Assembly (NCBI GenBank): GCA_014879535.1
Contig: JACSRX010000086.1
Span: 1 to 43,663, forward strand
DNA length: 43,663 nucleotides
Source of the DNA: Chthoniobacterales bacterium
GTDB taxonomy: Bacteria; Verrucomicrobiota; Verrucomicrobiia; Chthoniobacterales; JACTMZ01
Direction of reading: 5' to 3'
The notes under the pieces are model-generated. The model was not told the origin of the DNA. It did no database searches and was given only the letters and a program-made list of their open reading frames with translations. The position numbers and the translations under genes are program-made. This document shows, one piece after another, positions 34,141-43,613 of this stretch. The stretch's first letter is position 1; each line of letters begins with the position of its first letter.

Positions 34141-35241
34141 ATGCTCAATACCACCAACACAACTGCCGACGGACACGTGAAGCTTTTCATCCCGGGGCCT
34201 GTCGAGGTCTCAGACAAGACCTTCCGCGCATTCTGCCATCCGCAGATAGGCCACCGCGGCAGCGAGTTTTCCTCGCTCTACGAAGCGATCCACCCGCGCC
34301 TGCAAACAATGTTCGGAACCGCCGGGCCGGTTTATCTCTCCACCTCCTCGGCTTGGGGGGTCATGGAGGGCTCCATCCGCAACCTCGTGCAGAAAAAGGT
34401 CCTCAACTGCATGTGCGGGGCCTTCTCGGACAAATGGCTCGATGTCAGCAGACGCTGCGGGAAGGAAGCCGAGGGACTGCGGGTCGAGTGGGGCGATCCG
34501 ATCCTGCCCGAAATGGTCGAAGCCACGCTCTCGCAGGGCGGATTCGACGCCATCACCCTCATCCACAATGAAACCTCCACCGGCGTCCTCAACCCGCTCG
34601 CCGACATCGCGGCCGTGGTGAAGAAATTCCCTGAGGTCATGTTCATCGTGGATAGCGTCTCCTCATTCTCGACGATGCCGATCCCGATGGATGAACTCGG
34701 CATCGATGTGCTCCTGACCGGCAGCCAGAAGGCGCTCGCCATGCCTCCCGGCCTCTCCCTGCTCGGCGTCAGCGAACGCGCCCGCGAACGCGCCGCCGCC
34801 ACGCCGGGCCGCGGCTACTACTTCGACTTCATCGAATTCCACAAGAACTGGGAGAAGTTCATGACCCCCAGCACACCGACCACCGGGCACATCTGGGCAC
34901 TCCAATCCAAACTCGACGACATCTTCGGGGAGGGACTCGAGGCGCGCCACGCACGGCACGAAAAACTCAACCGCATGGTCTCCGACTGGGTCGGGGCCAA
35001 CGGGTTTGAGCATTTCGCCCGCGAGGGCTTCCGCTCGAAGTCGCTGGTCTGCGTGAAGAACAACCGCGACATCGACGTGGCCGCCTTCTGCTCCGCCTTG
35101 AAGAAGAAGCACCGCGTCGCCATCAACGGCGGTTACGGCAAGATCAAGGGGACGACCTTCCGCATCTCGAACATGGGCGACGAAAGCGAAGCCACCATCA
35201 CGGAACTGCTCGGCTGGATGACCGGCTGCCTGCCGGCCTGA
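34141..35241 (+). CDS. class V PLP aminotransferase (alanine/serine-glyoxylate type)
   Basis: A PLP-dependent enzyme of 366 residues. The N-terminus KLFIPGPVEVSDKTFRAF, then GHRGSEF, is typical of the serine-pyruvate/alanine-glyoxylate aminotransferase group. The PLP Lys197 is in TGSQKALAMPPG and the ring-binding Asp171 in IVDSVSSFSTMP. HNETSTGVLNPL and the C-terminal KIKGTTFRISNMGD segment are also family marks. The usual reaction is transfer of an amino group from serine or alanine to glyoxylate or pyruvate; related proteins take part in serine synthesis from 3-phosphohydroxypyruvate, which remains possible. It follows the TPR gene after 4 bases and ends 19 bases from the convergent infC. 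Confidence 0.9.
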   Translation: MLNTTNTTADGHVKLFIPGPVEVSDKTFRAFCHPQIGHRGSEFSSLYEAIHPRLQTMFGTAGPVYLSTSSAWGVMEGSIRNLVQKKVLNCMCGAFSDKWLDVSRRCGKEAEGLRVEWGDPILPEMVEATLSQGGFDAITLIHNETSTGVLNPLADIAAVVKKFPEVMFIVDSVSSFSTMPIPMDELGIDVLLTGSQKALAMPPGLSLLGVSERARERAAATPGRGYYFDFIEFHKNWEKFMTPSTPTTGHIWALQSKLDDIFGEGLEARHARHEKLNRMVSDWVGANGFEHFAREGFRSKSLVCVKNNRDIDVAAFCSALKKKHRVAINGGYGKIKGTTFRISNMGDESEATITELLGWMTGCLPA

Positions 35242-35260
35242 GACGGCTGAGGCGCCGCCG

Positions 35261-35872
35261 CTACTCCTCCGCGTCGTCGTCCGGCTCGGCGCTGTCGTCT
35301 TCCGGCTCGTATCCCAGCGCCGCGAACCTGCGCTTGCGCTTGTTCGCCGGCAGGGGGCTGAGGACCATGTTGATCGCACGGCCCACGAGCTTCGGCTCCA
35401 TGTCCACATGCCCCATGGTGGCAAGGTCGTCCTTGACCCTCAGAACCACGGCCATGCCGAGTTCCTGGTGCGCCATCTGACGCCCGCGGAACTGCAACTG
35501 GACCTTGAGCTTGTTCCCCTTGTCGAGGAACTCCTCGGCATGGCGGATCTTGGTCAGGTAATCGTGGTTGTCGATGTTGACCCGGAATTTGACCTCCTTG
35601 ACCTTGCTGGTGTTCGCCTTCTTGTCCTTTTCCTGCTTGGCCAACTCGTAGCGGTATTTTCCGAAATCCACGATCCGGCAGACCGGCGGATTTGCGTTGG
35701 CCGCCACCTCGACCAGATCCAGCCCCATTTCCTCGGCTTTGCGGAGGGCGTCCTGAAGACGCATGATGCCCAGCTGCTCGTTGGTGGCTGCATTGATCAC
35801 GCGGACTTCCCGTGCGCGGATACGATGGTTCACCCGGATTGCGGGTGGTTGGGGAGTGCGATGAAAAGCCAA
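35261..35872 (-). CDS. infC: translation initiation factor IF-3
   Basis: IF-3 binds the 30S subunit and proofreads start-codon selection. The N domain (VNHRIRAREVRVINAATNEQLGIM), linker (YRYELAKQEKDKKANTSKVKEVKFRVNI) and C domain (DYLTKIRHAEEFLDKGNKLKVQLQFRGRQM) are complete. A short acidic tail (EPEDDSAEPDDDAEE) is added at the C-terminus. There is no ATG at the N-terminus: the frame can start at TTG 35872, at ATC 35839 or at GTG 35833. IF-3 genes often use rare starts for self-regulation, so a non-ATG start is expected; 35872 is given as the longest choice. It follows thrS, but no rpmI or rplT follows it. Confidence 0.93.
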   Translation of the reverse strand: MAFHRTPQPPAIRVNHRIRAREVRVINAATNEQLGIMRLQDALRKAEEMGLDLVEVAANANPPVCRIVDFGKYRYELAKQEKDKKANTSKVKEVKFRVNIDNHDYLTKIRHAEEFLDKGNKLKVQLQFRGRQMAHQELGMAVVLRVKDDLATMGHVDMEPKLVGRAINMVLSPLPANKRKRRFAALGYEPEDDSAEPDDDAEE

Positions 35873-35892
35873 GCGGATGCGTGAGATGATTG

Positions 35893-35912
35893 ATCCCGTG
35901 AGCGGACGGGAT
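35893..35912 (-). other. hairpin in the thrS-infC spacer
   Basis: Perfect 7-bp stem ATCCCGT/ACGGGAT with a 6-base loop in the 50-base gap between thrS and infC. No T-tract follows it on the - strand, so read-through into infC is expected. It may tune infC translation or mark an mRNA processing site. Confidence 0.55.
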
Positions 35913-35922
35913 TCAGGAGTGA

Positions 35923-37754
<1,832 letters not shown>

Positions 37755-37758
<4 letters not shown>

Positions 37759-37913
37759 CGCCCCTCCTCCCGCGCTTCCTCCGGCAGAAGCACCGGGATG
37801 CCGTCCTCCACACGATAGGACAGCGAGCCGTCCTCCGTCACCAACCGCCCCCCTTCGGCATGCAGGCGCTGTCCGCTGCGCGGGCAGCGCACCACATCGA
37901 GCAATGCTTCCAT
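37755..37913 (-). CDS. Trm112-like (UPF0434) small protein
   Basis: A 52-residue protein: MEALLDVVRCPRSGQRL, then GRLVTEDGSLSYRVEDGIP and VLLPEEAREEGR. The spacing CPxxxxxL ... LxYxxxDGIPVLLPEEA matches the bacterial Trm112/UPF0434 family. Eukaryotic Trm112 activates methyltransferases; the bacterial role is unclear. Only Cys10 remains; the CPxC partner is Ser, so zinc binding is doubtful. The ATG is one base after the flavin-reductase stop, and its TGA overlaps the thrS ATG. Gene density and conserved sequence support a real gene despite its size. Confidence 0.85.
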
Positions 37914-37914
37914 T

Positions 37915-38400
37915 TCAATAGCTGAATCCATTTTTGCGGACGCGGATCATCGGCTCTCCCTCCGCGCGGTGCAAGCTGCCAGCGAGGACCTCCGCCACAT
38001 AAATCTCATGGTCGCCCGCCCCCACCGAGGCGCTTGGACGGCAGGCAAGCCACGCCATGGCGTCCGCCAGTTGCGGCAATCCGTGCTCATTTTGCACCAA
38101 TTCGAAGCCGGCGAAAGGGTCCTCCAAACGGCCCGAGGCGAAAGCCGCGAGCAGCTTCTTGTCCCCGTCACCGAGAATATTCAGCGAAAAAAGCGCCCCC
38201 GCCTCAAGGGCGTGCCTCATGGGGCGATCCGCCCCCAAGGCGATGGAAATCATCGGCGGTTCGAACCCCGCCTGCTCCACGAAACTGCACAACATCCCGA
38301 TCCTCCGCCCCTCATGGACCGCCCCGGCGGCGAACAACCCGCTGGGAATCCGCCCCAGGGCAGCTTTCAACCCGTCCACCCCTGTCACCCATGGTTTCAT
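37915..38400 (-). CDS. flavin-reductase-like flavoprotein
   Basis: A 161-residue flavin-binding protein of the flavin reductase-like (split-barrel FMN) group. The layout is typical: ALGRIPSGLFAAGAVHEGRRIGMLCSFVEQAGFEPPMISIALG at the N-terminus (T/S-rich flavin loop), then FSLNILGDGDKKLLAAFASG and GAGDHEIYVAEVLAG (the GDHxIxxGEV-like motif). These enzymes reduce FMN or FAD with NAD(P)H, or bind FMN as stand-alone domains. The partner oxygenase is not in the window. I chose the ATG at 38400, just before KPWVTGVDGLKAALGRIPSG. It is the first gene of a tight flavin-reductase/Trm112-like/thrS/infC operon. The 133-base spacer upstream (38401-38533), shared with the divergent phosphatase gene, shows no clear promoter. 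Confidence 0.85.
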   Translation of the reverse strand: MKPWVTGVDGLKAALGRIPSGLFAAGAVHEGRRIGMLCSFVEQAGFEPPMISIALGADRPMRHALEAGALFSLNILGDGDKKLLAAFASGRLEDPFAGFELVQNEHGLPQLADAMAWLACRPSASVGAGDHEIYVAEVLAGSLHRAEGEPMIRVRKNGFSY

Positions 38401-38533
38401 AATCCACGAATCTAACCCGAGTTCCCGACCCTGCACCAGTCTCAGCCCGAAGTCCCGGATCTGAAGGTGGCCGTCGTCCGACCGCATCTACCCGCTTGAC
38501 CCGGGGTGCCCGGAACATCACGCTGCCCGCGTC

Positions 38534-39217
38534 ATGCGATTGATGGTTTGTCCTCGATCCGATGTGCCCCACTTCCGGGAGGCTCCTGTGACTCATTTTG
38601 TCAGTCTGATCGACCCCGACGAAGCCCAGACCCCCATCGCGCTCCCGAAGACGACGCGCGAGCAACTCCAGTTGGTCTTCCATGATCTCGACGATGTCGA
38701 AATGAACATCTCCAAGTTCCGCCGCTACGATCCACCGCTGCCCGAGCATGTCGAGAGAATCGTGGCGTTCGGAAAGCGTATGGCGCCCCTCTCCGATTGG
38801 GGCCTGCTTGCACATTGCGAAGCAGGCATCAGCCGCTCGTCCGCCGCGGCCATCACGCTCCTCGTTGCTGCAGGATACCACCCCGGGCAGGCATTCGGTC
38901 TCGTGCGCCGGGTCTGTCCGGAGATGCTTCCCAACCGCAGGATTCTCCGCCTTGCCGACGATATCCTGGGCACCGGCGGCCTGATGCACCGCATGGCCGA
39001 CAATTACCGCCGCAAGGCATTCGGACGGGCGGGCTACGAGGACCCCACGAACGTGCTCCTTGCCAAGGAATTGGAGCAACAGAACGGACTGTGGAAAATG
39101 ATCCAGCGCTTTCTGCGGGTCCTTGGTTGGAAACACCATCTCGCCATTGGAACAGGTGCCGCCATGCGAGGCGTCCATCTTGCAGAGCGGGGCCGTCGGG
39201 CGAATCGCGGGGCCTGA
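38534..39217 (+). CDS. tyrosine/dual-specificity phosphatase-like protein
   Basis: A 227-residue cytosolic protein with the cysteine phosphatase P-loop HCEAGISRSSAA (Cys95, Arg101, the CX5R signature). Upstream, SLIDPDE and a FHDLDDV segment (about 49-55) could provide the general-acid Asp. The N-terminal part (about 1-30, HFVSLIDP) matches the beta strand that starts small tyrosine-phosphatase folds of the 'protein-tyrosine phosphatase-like' type often annotated in Proteobacteria and Verrucomicrobia. About 55 C-terminal residues (173-227) are basic and carry no recognised domain. The substrate, protein or otherwise, is unknown. It is a single gene, divergent from the flavin reductase and convergent with the MoeB-like gene (24 bases between stops). 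Confidence 0.82.
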   Translation: MRLMVCPRSDVPHFREAPVTHFVSLIDPDEAQTPIALPKTTREQLQLVFHDLDDVEMNISKFRRYDPPLPEHVERIVAFGKRMAPLSDWGLLAHCEAGISRSSAAAITLLVAAGYHPGQAFGLVRRVCPEMLPNRRILRLADDILGTGGLMHRMADNYRRKAFGRAGYEDPTNVLLAKELEQQNGLWKMIQRFLRVLGWKHHLAIGTGAAMRGVHLAERGRRANRGA

Positions 39218-39241
39218 CTGGAATCGTCCGGGCCGGAACCG

Positions 39242-40372
39242 TCAGTAAGCTGGCACGGAGGCATCGATCTCCCGCGACCAAGCCGCAATGCCTCCGCGCA
39301 CGCTGTGCACCCGGGGAAAGCCGGCTTCGGCGAGCAATTTCGCCGCCGCCGCACTGCGCACCCCGGCGTGGCAAATCACATACACCGGCACGTCCCGGGC
39401 GATCTCCTGCATTCTCGCCGGCACTTGCCCCAAGGGGATGTGGACACACGGTTCCAAACGGGCCGCGGCCAACTCCCATTCCTCACGCACATCGAGCAGC
39501 ACATGGGGCACCCCGGACTTCCTCACCCCGGCAAGATCCTGCACCGAGATTTCCTTCGTTGCAGGATTCACGACCGTGCAGGCCGTTCCCTCCTCCTCGA
39601 TCGGGAGATTTTTTCTCCCTTCCGAACAACGGGCGCAATGGGGATCCCGCCGCAGCGAAAACTCGCGGAACTTCATCTTCAATCCGTCGATATGCAGCAG
39701 GCGCCCGACCAGTGGATCTCCCATCCCCGTGACCAGCTTCATGGCCTCCAATGCCTGCAGCATCCCGACCAACCCCGGCAACACTCCCAGCACCCCCGCC
39801 TCGGCGCACCCCGGCACCGTGCCGGGCTCCGGGGCGTGCGGGCTGATGCAGCGGTAGCAAGGACCTCCCCGTGCCGGATCGAAGACCGAGACCTGTCCCT
39901 CGAAACGCCATACGGATCCGTAAACATTCGGAATTCCGAGCCTCACGCACGCATCATTCGAGGCGTAACGTGTCGGAAAATTGTCCGATCCATCAACCAC
40001 CAGATCCCACCCGCGGATCATATCCATGGCATTCGCGGCGGAAAAACGCTCCTTCATCGCGATAACCTCCACGTGGGGGTTGACCTCCCGCAGCCGCTCC
40101 CGGGCCGATTCGGCCTTGCTGCGTCCCGTATCCGACGTGCCGTGCAGAATTTGCCGGTGCAAATTCGACAACTCCACATCGTCCGGATCCGCGATCCCCA
40201 TCGTCCCCACCCCGGCCGCCGCCAAATAGATGGCAGCCGGCGAACCCAAGCCCCCCGCGCCGATCAGCAGCATGCGCGCCGCACGCAGCCGCTCCTGCCC
40301 CGCCCGGCCGAATTCCGGCATCGCCATCTGACGCGCGTAGCGCGCCACCTCCGCCTGAGAAAAATCCGCCAT
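39242..40372 (-). CDS. MoeB/ThiF-type adenylyltransferase fused to a rhodanese domain
   Basis: Activates the C-terminal glycine of a ubiquitin-like sulfur carrier (MoaD or ThiS) and can load it with sulfur. Residues about 1-245 are an E1-like domain: RYARQMAMPEFGRAGQERL, ATP loop IGAGGLGSPAA, the DxDxVexSNLxRQ equivalent DPDDVELSNLHRQ, zinc pairs CYRC and CARC, and the conserved Cys in PGCAEAGVLG. Residues about 275-376 are a rhodanese domain with active Cys in ICHAGVRSAA. Fusions of this kind (MOCS3/Uba4-like) serve molybdopterin, thiamine or tRNA thiolation; the exact pathway is not shown because no moaD, thiS or moaE lies nearby. The ATG at 40372 directly precedes ADFSQAEVARYARQ. Confidence 0.93.
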   Translation of the reverse strand: MADFSQAEVARYARQMAMPEFGRAGQERLRAARMLLIGAGGLGSPAAIYLAAAGVGTMGIADPDDVELSNLHRQILHGTSDTGRSKAESARERLREVNPHVEVIAMKERFSAANAMDMIRGWDLVVDGSDNFPTRYASNDACVRLGIPNVYGSVWRFEGQVSVFDPARGGPCYRCISPHAPEPGTVPGCAEAGVLGVLPGLVGMLQALEAMKLVTGMGDPLVGRLLHIDGLKMKFREFSLRRDPHCARCSEGRKNLPIEEEGTACTVVNPATKEISVQDLAGVRKSGVPHVLLDVREEWELAAARLEPCVHIPLGQVPARMQEIARDVPVYVICHAGVRSAAAAKLLAEAGFPRVHSVRGGIAAWSREIDASVPAY

Positions 40373-40379
40373 CACCAAT

Positions 40380-40408
40380 CTTGTAAATGCCGGACTCTGG
40401 ACTCGCAA
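40380..40408 (-). promoter_or_regulatory. possible promoter for the MoeB-like gene
   Basis: Reading the - strand: TTGCGA (40403-40408), 17 bases, TACAAG (40380-40385). Each box matches consensus at 4 of 6. The transcript would begin at about the start codon (40372), so it would be leaderless. Weak but consistent with the other promoter candidates in the window. Confidence 0.3.
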
Positions 40409-40441
40409 CCCATCGCAGGCCAATCACCTTCCCCGCGCGCC

Positions 40442-40480
40442 AAAAAAACAACCCCGCAGCCGGATGCGGCCGCGGGGTTG
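40442..40480 (-). terminator. intrinsic terminator of acpP
   Basis: On the - strand an outer stem CAACCCCGC/GCGGGGTTG (9 bp, perfect) with inner pairs GGCC/GGCT-like around a short loop (40449-40480) is followed by seven T residues (40442-40448). It lies 42 bases downstream of the acpP stop (40523). This is the clearest intrinsic terminator in the window. Confidence 0.88.
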
Positions 40481-40522
40481 ACGGAAATCACGCCGGATCG
40501 CACCGGCGAAAACCGGCTTGGA

Positions 40523-40768
40523 TTACTTGGTCGCGTTCGTCTCGATGTATTTCACCACATCGCCGACGGTCTGCAGCTTCTCGGCTTCATCGTCGGGAAC
40601 TTCGACGCCGAACTCCTCCTCGAAGGCCATCACCAACTCGACCGTGTCGAGCGAATCGGCCCCGAGATCCTCGATGAACGAAGCCGTGGGCGTCACCTGT
40701 TCGGGATTGACGCTGAGTTCCTTGACAATGATTTCTTTGACTCTCTCTTCAATGGGTTTGTCGGACAT
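40523..40768 (-). CDS. acpP: acyl carrier protein of fatty-acid synthesis
   Basis: Carries acyl chains as thioesters on its phosphopantetheine arm; 81 residues. Typical AcpP sequence: [15 protein letters not shown], then [23 protein letters not shown] with the attachment Ser39 in ADSL, acidic helix 2 and the ending [10 protein letters not shown]. Clearly the housekeeping ACP and distinct from the PKS ACP. It is transcribed alone: a terminator lies downstream and a divergent gene upstream. No fabD, fabG or fabF is next to it, unlike in many bacteria. The ATG at 40768 has no Shine-Dalgarno (AAATTCTT before it). The fatty-acid pathway it serves could also supply acyl starters to the PKS. Confidence 0.97.
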   Translation of the reverse strand: MSDKPIEERVKEIIVKELSVNPEQVTPTASFIEDLGADSLDTVELVMAFEEEFGVEVPDDEAEKLQTVGDVVKYIETNATK

Positions 40769-40794
40769 AAGAATTTGGTTGGTTTGAGGGCACA

Positions 40795-40823
40795 CGCATA
40801 TTGGCGATGCGGGGCCATTGCAA
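40795..40823 (-). promoter_or_regulatory. possible acpP promoter
   Basis: Reading the - strand: TTGCAA (40818-40823), 17 bases, TATGCG (40795-40800). The start would be about 19 bases before the acpP ATG. Match to consensus is moderate (4/6 and 3/6). The rest of the 176-base divergent spacer with the isomerase gene shows no other feature. Confidence 0.3.
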
Positions 40824-40944
40824 TAACGAAAATCACCGGCCCGTGGCAAGACCTCCGTCCCGGGATTTCCGGAATCCTCCCGGCGCCCTTGAGAGAAAAA
40901 CCTCTGGCCCCTGCGCCCGTGCCGTGCAAAAGTCACGGTTTCCT

Positions 40945-41985
40945 ATGAAACAGCACCTCCGCCGCTTCGCCGGCCTTCTCACCGTAGCCACTTTCGCGCC
41001 CATGGTTGTTCTCGCCGCGGACAAACCCGCCGCACCGGCCGACAACACGGCGGATCTTCCGGATCCCGTGGCCATCGTCGAAGGCGAGAAAATCTCCCGC
41101 GCCGACCTCCAAGAGACGTTCAACAACGCCCTCGCATCCTCCGGAATCAGCCCCGACGACCTCACCCCCGAACAGAAGATGGACGGCTACCGCGAGATCC
41201 TCGACGAACTCATCGTGGACAAGCTCATCTCCCGCAAAGCCTCCTCCGTGGAGATCAAGGACGCCGACCTCGAGGCCGAGATCACGCGCGTGAAAAGCCA
41301 GTTCCCGAACGAAGACGTCTTCAAGGCCGAGATGGCCAAGGCCGGCGAGACGGAGAGTTCCTTCCGTGACACCGTGAAACGCATGCTGCAGCAGCAGAAA
41401 TGGATGGAGGAGCAGGTCGGGGACAAGGCCTCCGTCGCCGACGCGGACGTGAAGAAATTCTACGACGAGAACAAAAAGGAGTTCGAGCACCCCGAACTCG
41501 TCCGCGCCAGCCACATCCTCATCCTCGTCCCGGAGGACGCCACCGACGAAACCGTGGCCGAGAAGAAGAAGGCCGCTGAAGCCGCGCTCGCCCGCGTCAC
41601 CACCAAGAAGGAGGACTTCACCGCCGTGGCGAAGGAGGTGTCCGAGGAACCCGGCGCCGCACAATCCGGCGGGGACCTCAATTTCTTCCCGAAGGACCGC
41701 ATGGTTCCCGAATTCGCCAACGCCGCCTTCGGCATGAAAAAGGACGAGATCAGCAAGGAACCCGTCCGCACGAAATTCGGCTGGCACATCATCAAGGTCA
41801 CCGACCGCAAGGACGCCGGCACGATGCCTTTCGACGAGGTGAAGGGTCAGGTCAGTTCCTACCTCCAAGGCAGCAAGCGCCGTGATGCCGTCCGCGGCGT
41901 CATCGACAGCGTCCGCGCCGACGCCAAGGTGGACAACAAACTGCCCGCCGCACCGGCGGCCCCGGCACCACCGGCCGGCAACTGA
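40945..41985 (+). CDS. secreted parvulin-type peptidyl-prolyl isomerase/chaperone (SurA/PrsA-like)
   Basis: Predicted periplasmic folding factor of 346 residues. The signal peptide (FAGLLTVATFAPMVVLAADKP) leads to a SurA/PrsA-type N-terminal helical chaperone region (about 40-180; EGEKISRADLQETFNNAL, then YREILDELIVDKLISRKA). A rotamase domain (about 180-280) follows: RASHILILVPEDAT, AVAKEVSEEPGAAQSGGDLNFF, FGMKKDEISKEPVRTKFGWHIIKVTDRK. The C-terminus is an Ala/Pro-rich tail. The order chaperone-PPIase-helix is as in PrsA and SurA; only one rotamase domain is present, so it is closer to PrsA in layout. Role: outer-membrane or secreted-protein folding (inferred from the family). Divergent from acpP; followed 41 bases later by the dehydrogenase gene. 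Confidence 0.93.
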   Translation: MKQHLRRFAGLLTVATFAPMVVLAADKPAAPADNTADLPDPVAIVEGEKISRADLQETFNNALASSGISPDDLTPEQKMDGYREILDELIVDKLISRKASSVEIKDADLEAEITRVKSQFPNEDVFKAEMAKAGETESSFRDTVKRMLQQQKWMEEQVGDKASVADADVKKFYDENKKEFEHPELVRASHILILVPEDATDETVAEKKKAAEAALARVTTKKEDFTAVAKEVSEEPGAAQSGGDLNFFPKDRMVPEFANAAFGMKKDEISKEPVRTKFGWHIIKVTDRKDAGTMPFDEVKGQVSSYLQGSKRRDAVRGVIDSVRADAKVDNKLPAAPAAPAPPAGN

Positions 41986-42026
41986 TCGTCCCCGGCGTGT
42001 CCTGCGCCGAACCGTTCCCTCAATCC

Positions 42027-42902
42027 ATGAACCCCGGCGCCGAGCGTCCCTCCGCCGGGGTTCTCGGCCTCGGCATCATCGGCTCGCGGGTGGGCCGGCG
42101 CCTTCGGGACGCAGGATTTCCCCTGGCTGTCTGGAACCGCACCCGCAGGAGTTTCGACGGGCTGCCCGAGCCTGAAAACAGCCCCGCGGATGTCGCGGCA
42201 AAGGCAGACATTCTCCAGGTCTTCGTGTCCGACGACGCGGCTCTGCACGGAACCGTCCAGGCCCTCATGCCGGCGCTCACCCCACGCCACGTCATCCTCT
42301 GCCATGCCACCGTCTCGCCACACACCGTGCAGGAACTGGCGGAGCAGGTCGGAGCGCGCGGCGCCGCACTCCTCGACGCCCCCTTCACCGGGAGCCGCGA
42401 CGCCGCCACCATCGGGCAGATCACCTACTACGTTGCGGGTGATGGGGACGCCATCGAACGGGCGAGACCCGTCCTAGAAGCCAGCGCCAAGGCCCTCATC
42501 CCCACCGGTCGGGTCGGCCGGGCCAGCACCGTGAAGATCGCAACCAACATCATGGCCGCCGCCGCCGCCGTGTCCCTCGCCGAGGCCGTGAACCTCCTGC
42601 GCGCCAACGGCGTCGATCCCGCGATTCTTGCGGACGTCCTTGAAACCAACGCCGCCCGCTCCGGCGTCACCGACCTCAAGCTCCCCTGCCTTCTCAACAG
42701 CGACTTCGCCCCGCGTTTCTCCGCCCGGAACATGCGCAAGGACCTGCGCCTGGCCCGGGAACTCGCCGCCGACGGCCAAGACGCCCTCACCGCCGCCATG
42801 CTCGACCTCTACGACCGCGCCTGCCGCGAGGGCTACGGCGACGAGGACTTCGCCGCCGTGGCCAAAGTGGGAAGCCCCGCATCACCTCCTGCCGGCGCGT
42901 GA
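42027..42902 (+). CDS. 3-hydroxyisobutyrate/6-phosphogluconate-dehydrogenase-like NAD(P) enzyme
   Basis: Beta-hydroxyacid dehydrogenase family protein of 291 residues. The dinucleotide loop is GVLGLGIIGSRVG (11-23), then AVWNRTR points to an NADP(H) preference (Asn-Arg-Thr). The substrate motif is DAPFTGSRDAA (118-127) and the catalytic Lys170 is in STVKIATN. Related enzymes act on 3-hydroxyisobutyrate, tartronate semialdehyde, glyoxylate or succinic semialdehyde; the exact substrate is not decided. A glyoxylate or tartronate role would fit the glyoxylate-type aminotransferase elsewhere in the window, but the genes are 7 kb apart. The ATG at 42027 gives the standard N-terminus; an upstream ATG at 41997 is in frame. 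Confidence 0.88.
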   Translation: MNPGAERPSAGVLGLGIIGSRVGRRLRDAGFPLAVWNRTRRSFDGLPEPENSPADVAAKADILQVFVSDDAALHGTVQALMPALTPRHVILCHATVSPHTVQELAEQVGARGAALLDAPFTGSRDAATIGQITYYVAGDGDAIERARPVLEASAKALIPTGRVGRASTVKIATNIMAAAAAVSLAEAVNLLRANGVDPAILADVLETNAARSGVTDLKLPCLLNSDFAPRFSARNMRKDLRLARELAADGQDALTAAMLDLYDRACREGYGDEDFAAVAKVGSPASPPAGA

Positions 42903-42982
42903 GCGTCCGCAGTTTCCCGGAAGCCGCTGCCGCACGCACTTCGCCCTTGCCTCGCAGCGGCCGATGGCCAAGTGTGTGCGCC

Positions 42983-43588
42983 ATGATCGCACGCTTTTCC
43001 GCCGTCCTTGCGGCCCTGATTCTGGCCATTCCGGCCCCGTCTTCCGTGCAGGCACAGCAACTCGGGCCCGAGGTTGCCGTCGTCACCATCAGAGTCGGCA
43101 AGGAACGCGACCTGCGACGCGTGGTCATCGGCCTTTACGACGGTGCGGCGCCGCTGCACGTCCAGAATTTCAAGGATCTCGTCGCACGCCGTTACTACAA
43201 CGGCATGCGTTTCCACCGCGCCTTTCCCGGAACCCTCGTCCAGACCGGCGACCCCTACAGCCGCCACGGCCCCTCGGACCGCACCGGCACCGGCGGTCCG
43301 GGCTACACCGTTCCCGCGGAAATCCGCCTGCCGCACACCAAGGGCGCGGTCGCCATGTCCCGCGTCGATGGCGACATCAATCCGTCCCGCGTTTCCAACG
43401 GCAGCCAGTTCTACGTCGCCTTGAAGCCGATGTCCGACCTCAACGGCAAATACACCGTCTTCGGCCGCGTCCTCGAGGGCCTCGAACATCTCGACGAAAT
43501 CAGCCGCAAACGGACCGACCCCAACAACTTTCCGCTGGAAAAAATCAGCATTAAGCGCATAGTCCTCGAACCTCGCGGCGCGTCCTGA
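42983..43588 (+). CDS. secreted cyclophilin-type peptidyl-prolyl isomerase
   Basis: Predicted periplasmic or exported cyclophilin of 201 residues. A signal peptide (FSAVLAALILAIPAPSSVQA, start MIARFS) precedes a cyclophilin fold: IGLYDGAAPLHVQNFKDLV, YYNGMRFHRAFPGTLVQTGD (the FHRx5-xxQxGD pattern), GAVAMSR and GSQFYVALKPMSDLNGKYTVFGRVLEGL. The catalytic Arg is in FHRAFP. The role is cis-trans proline isomerisation of exported proteins. The second isomerase gene in this short stretch, close to a parvulin-type one, suggests a folding-factor cluster. A GTG at 42899 is in frame, but the ATG gives the cleaner signal peptide. It is 80 bases after the dehydrogenase stop. Confidence 0.92.
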   Translation: MIARFSAVLAALILAIPAPSSVQAQQLGPEVAVVTIRVGKERDLRRVVIGLYDGAAPLHVQNFKDLVARRYYNGMRFHRAFPGTLVQTGDPYSRHGPSDRTGTGGPGYTVPAEIRLPHTKGAVAMSRVDGDINPSRVSNGSQFYVALKPMSDLNGKYTVFGRVLEGLEHLDEISRKRTDPNNFPLEKISIKRIVLEPRGAS

Positions 43589-43613
43589 GGATCAGGACGC
43601 AGCAAAATCTTTC

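Noticed and set aside
37914-38533. T-box or threonine attenuator for thrS
   Set aside because: thrS is third in its operon with overlapping upstream genes; no specifier loop or antiterminator pair is seen in the leader.
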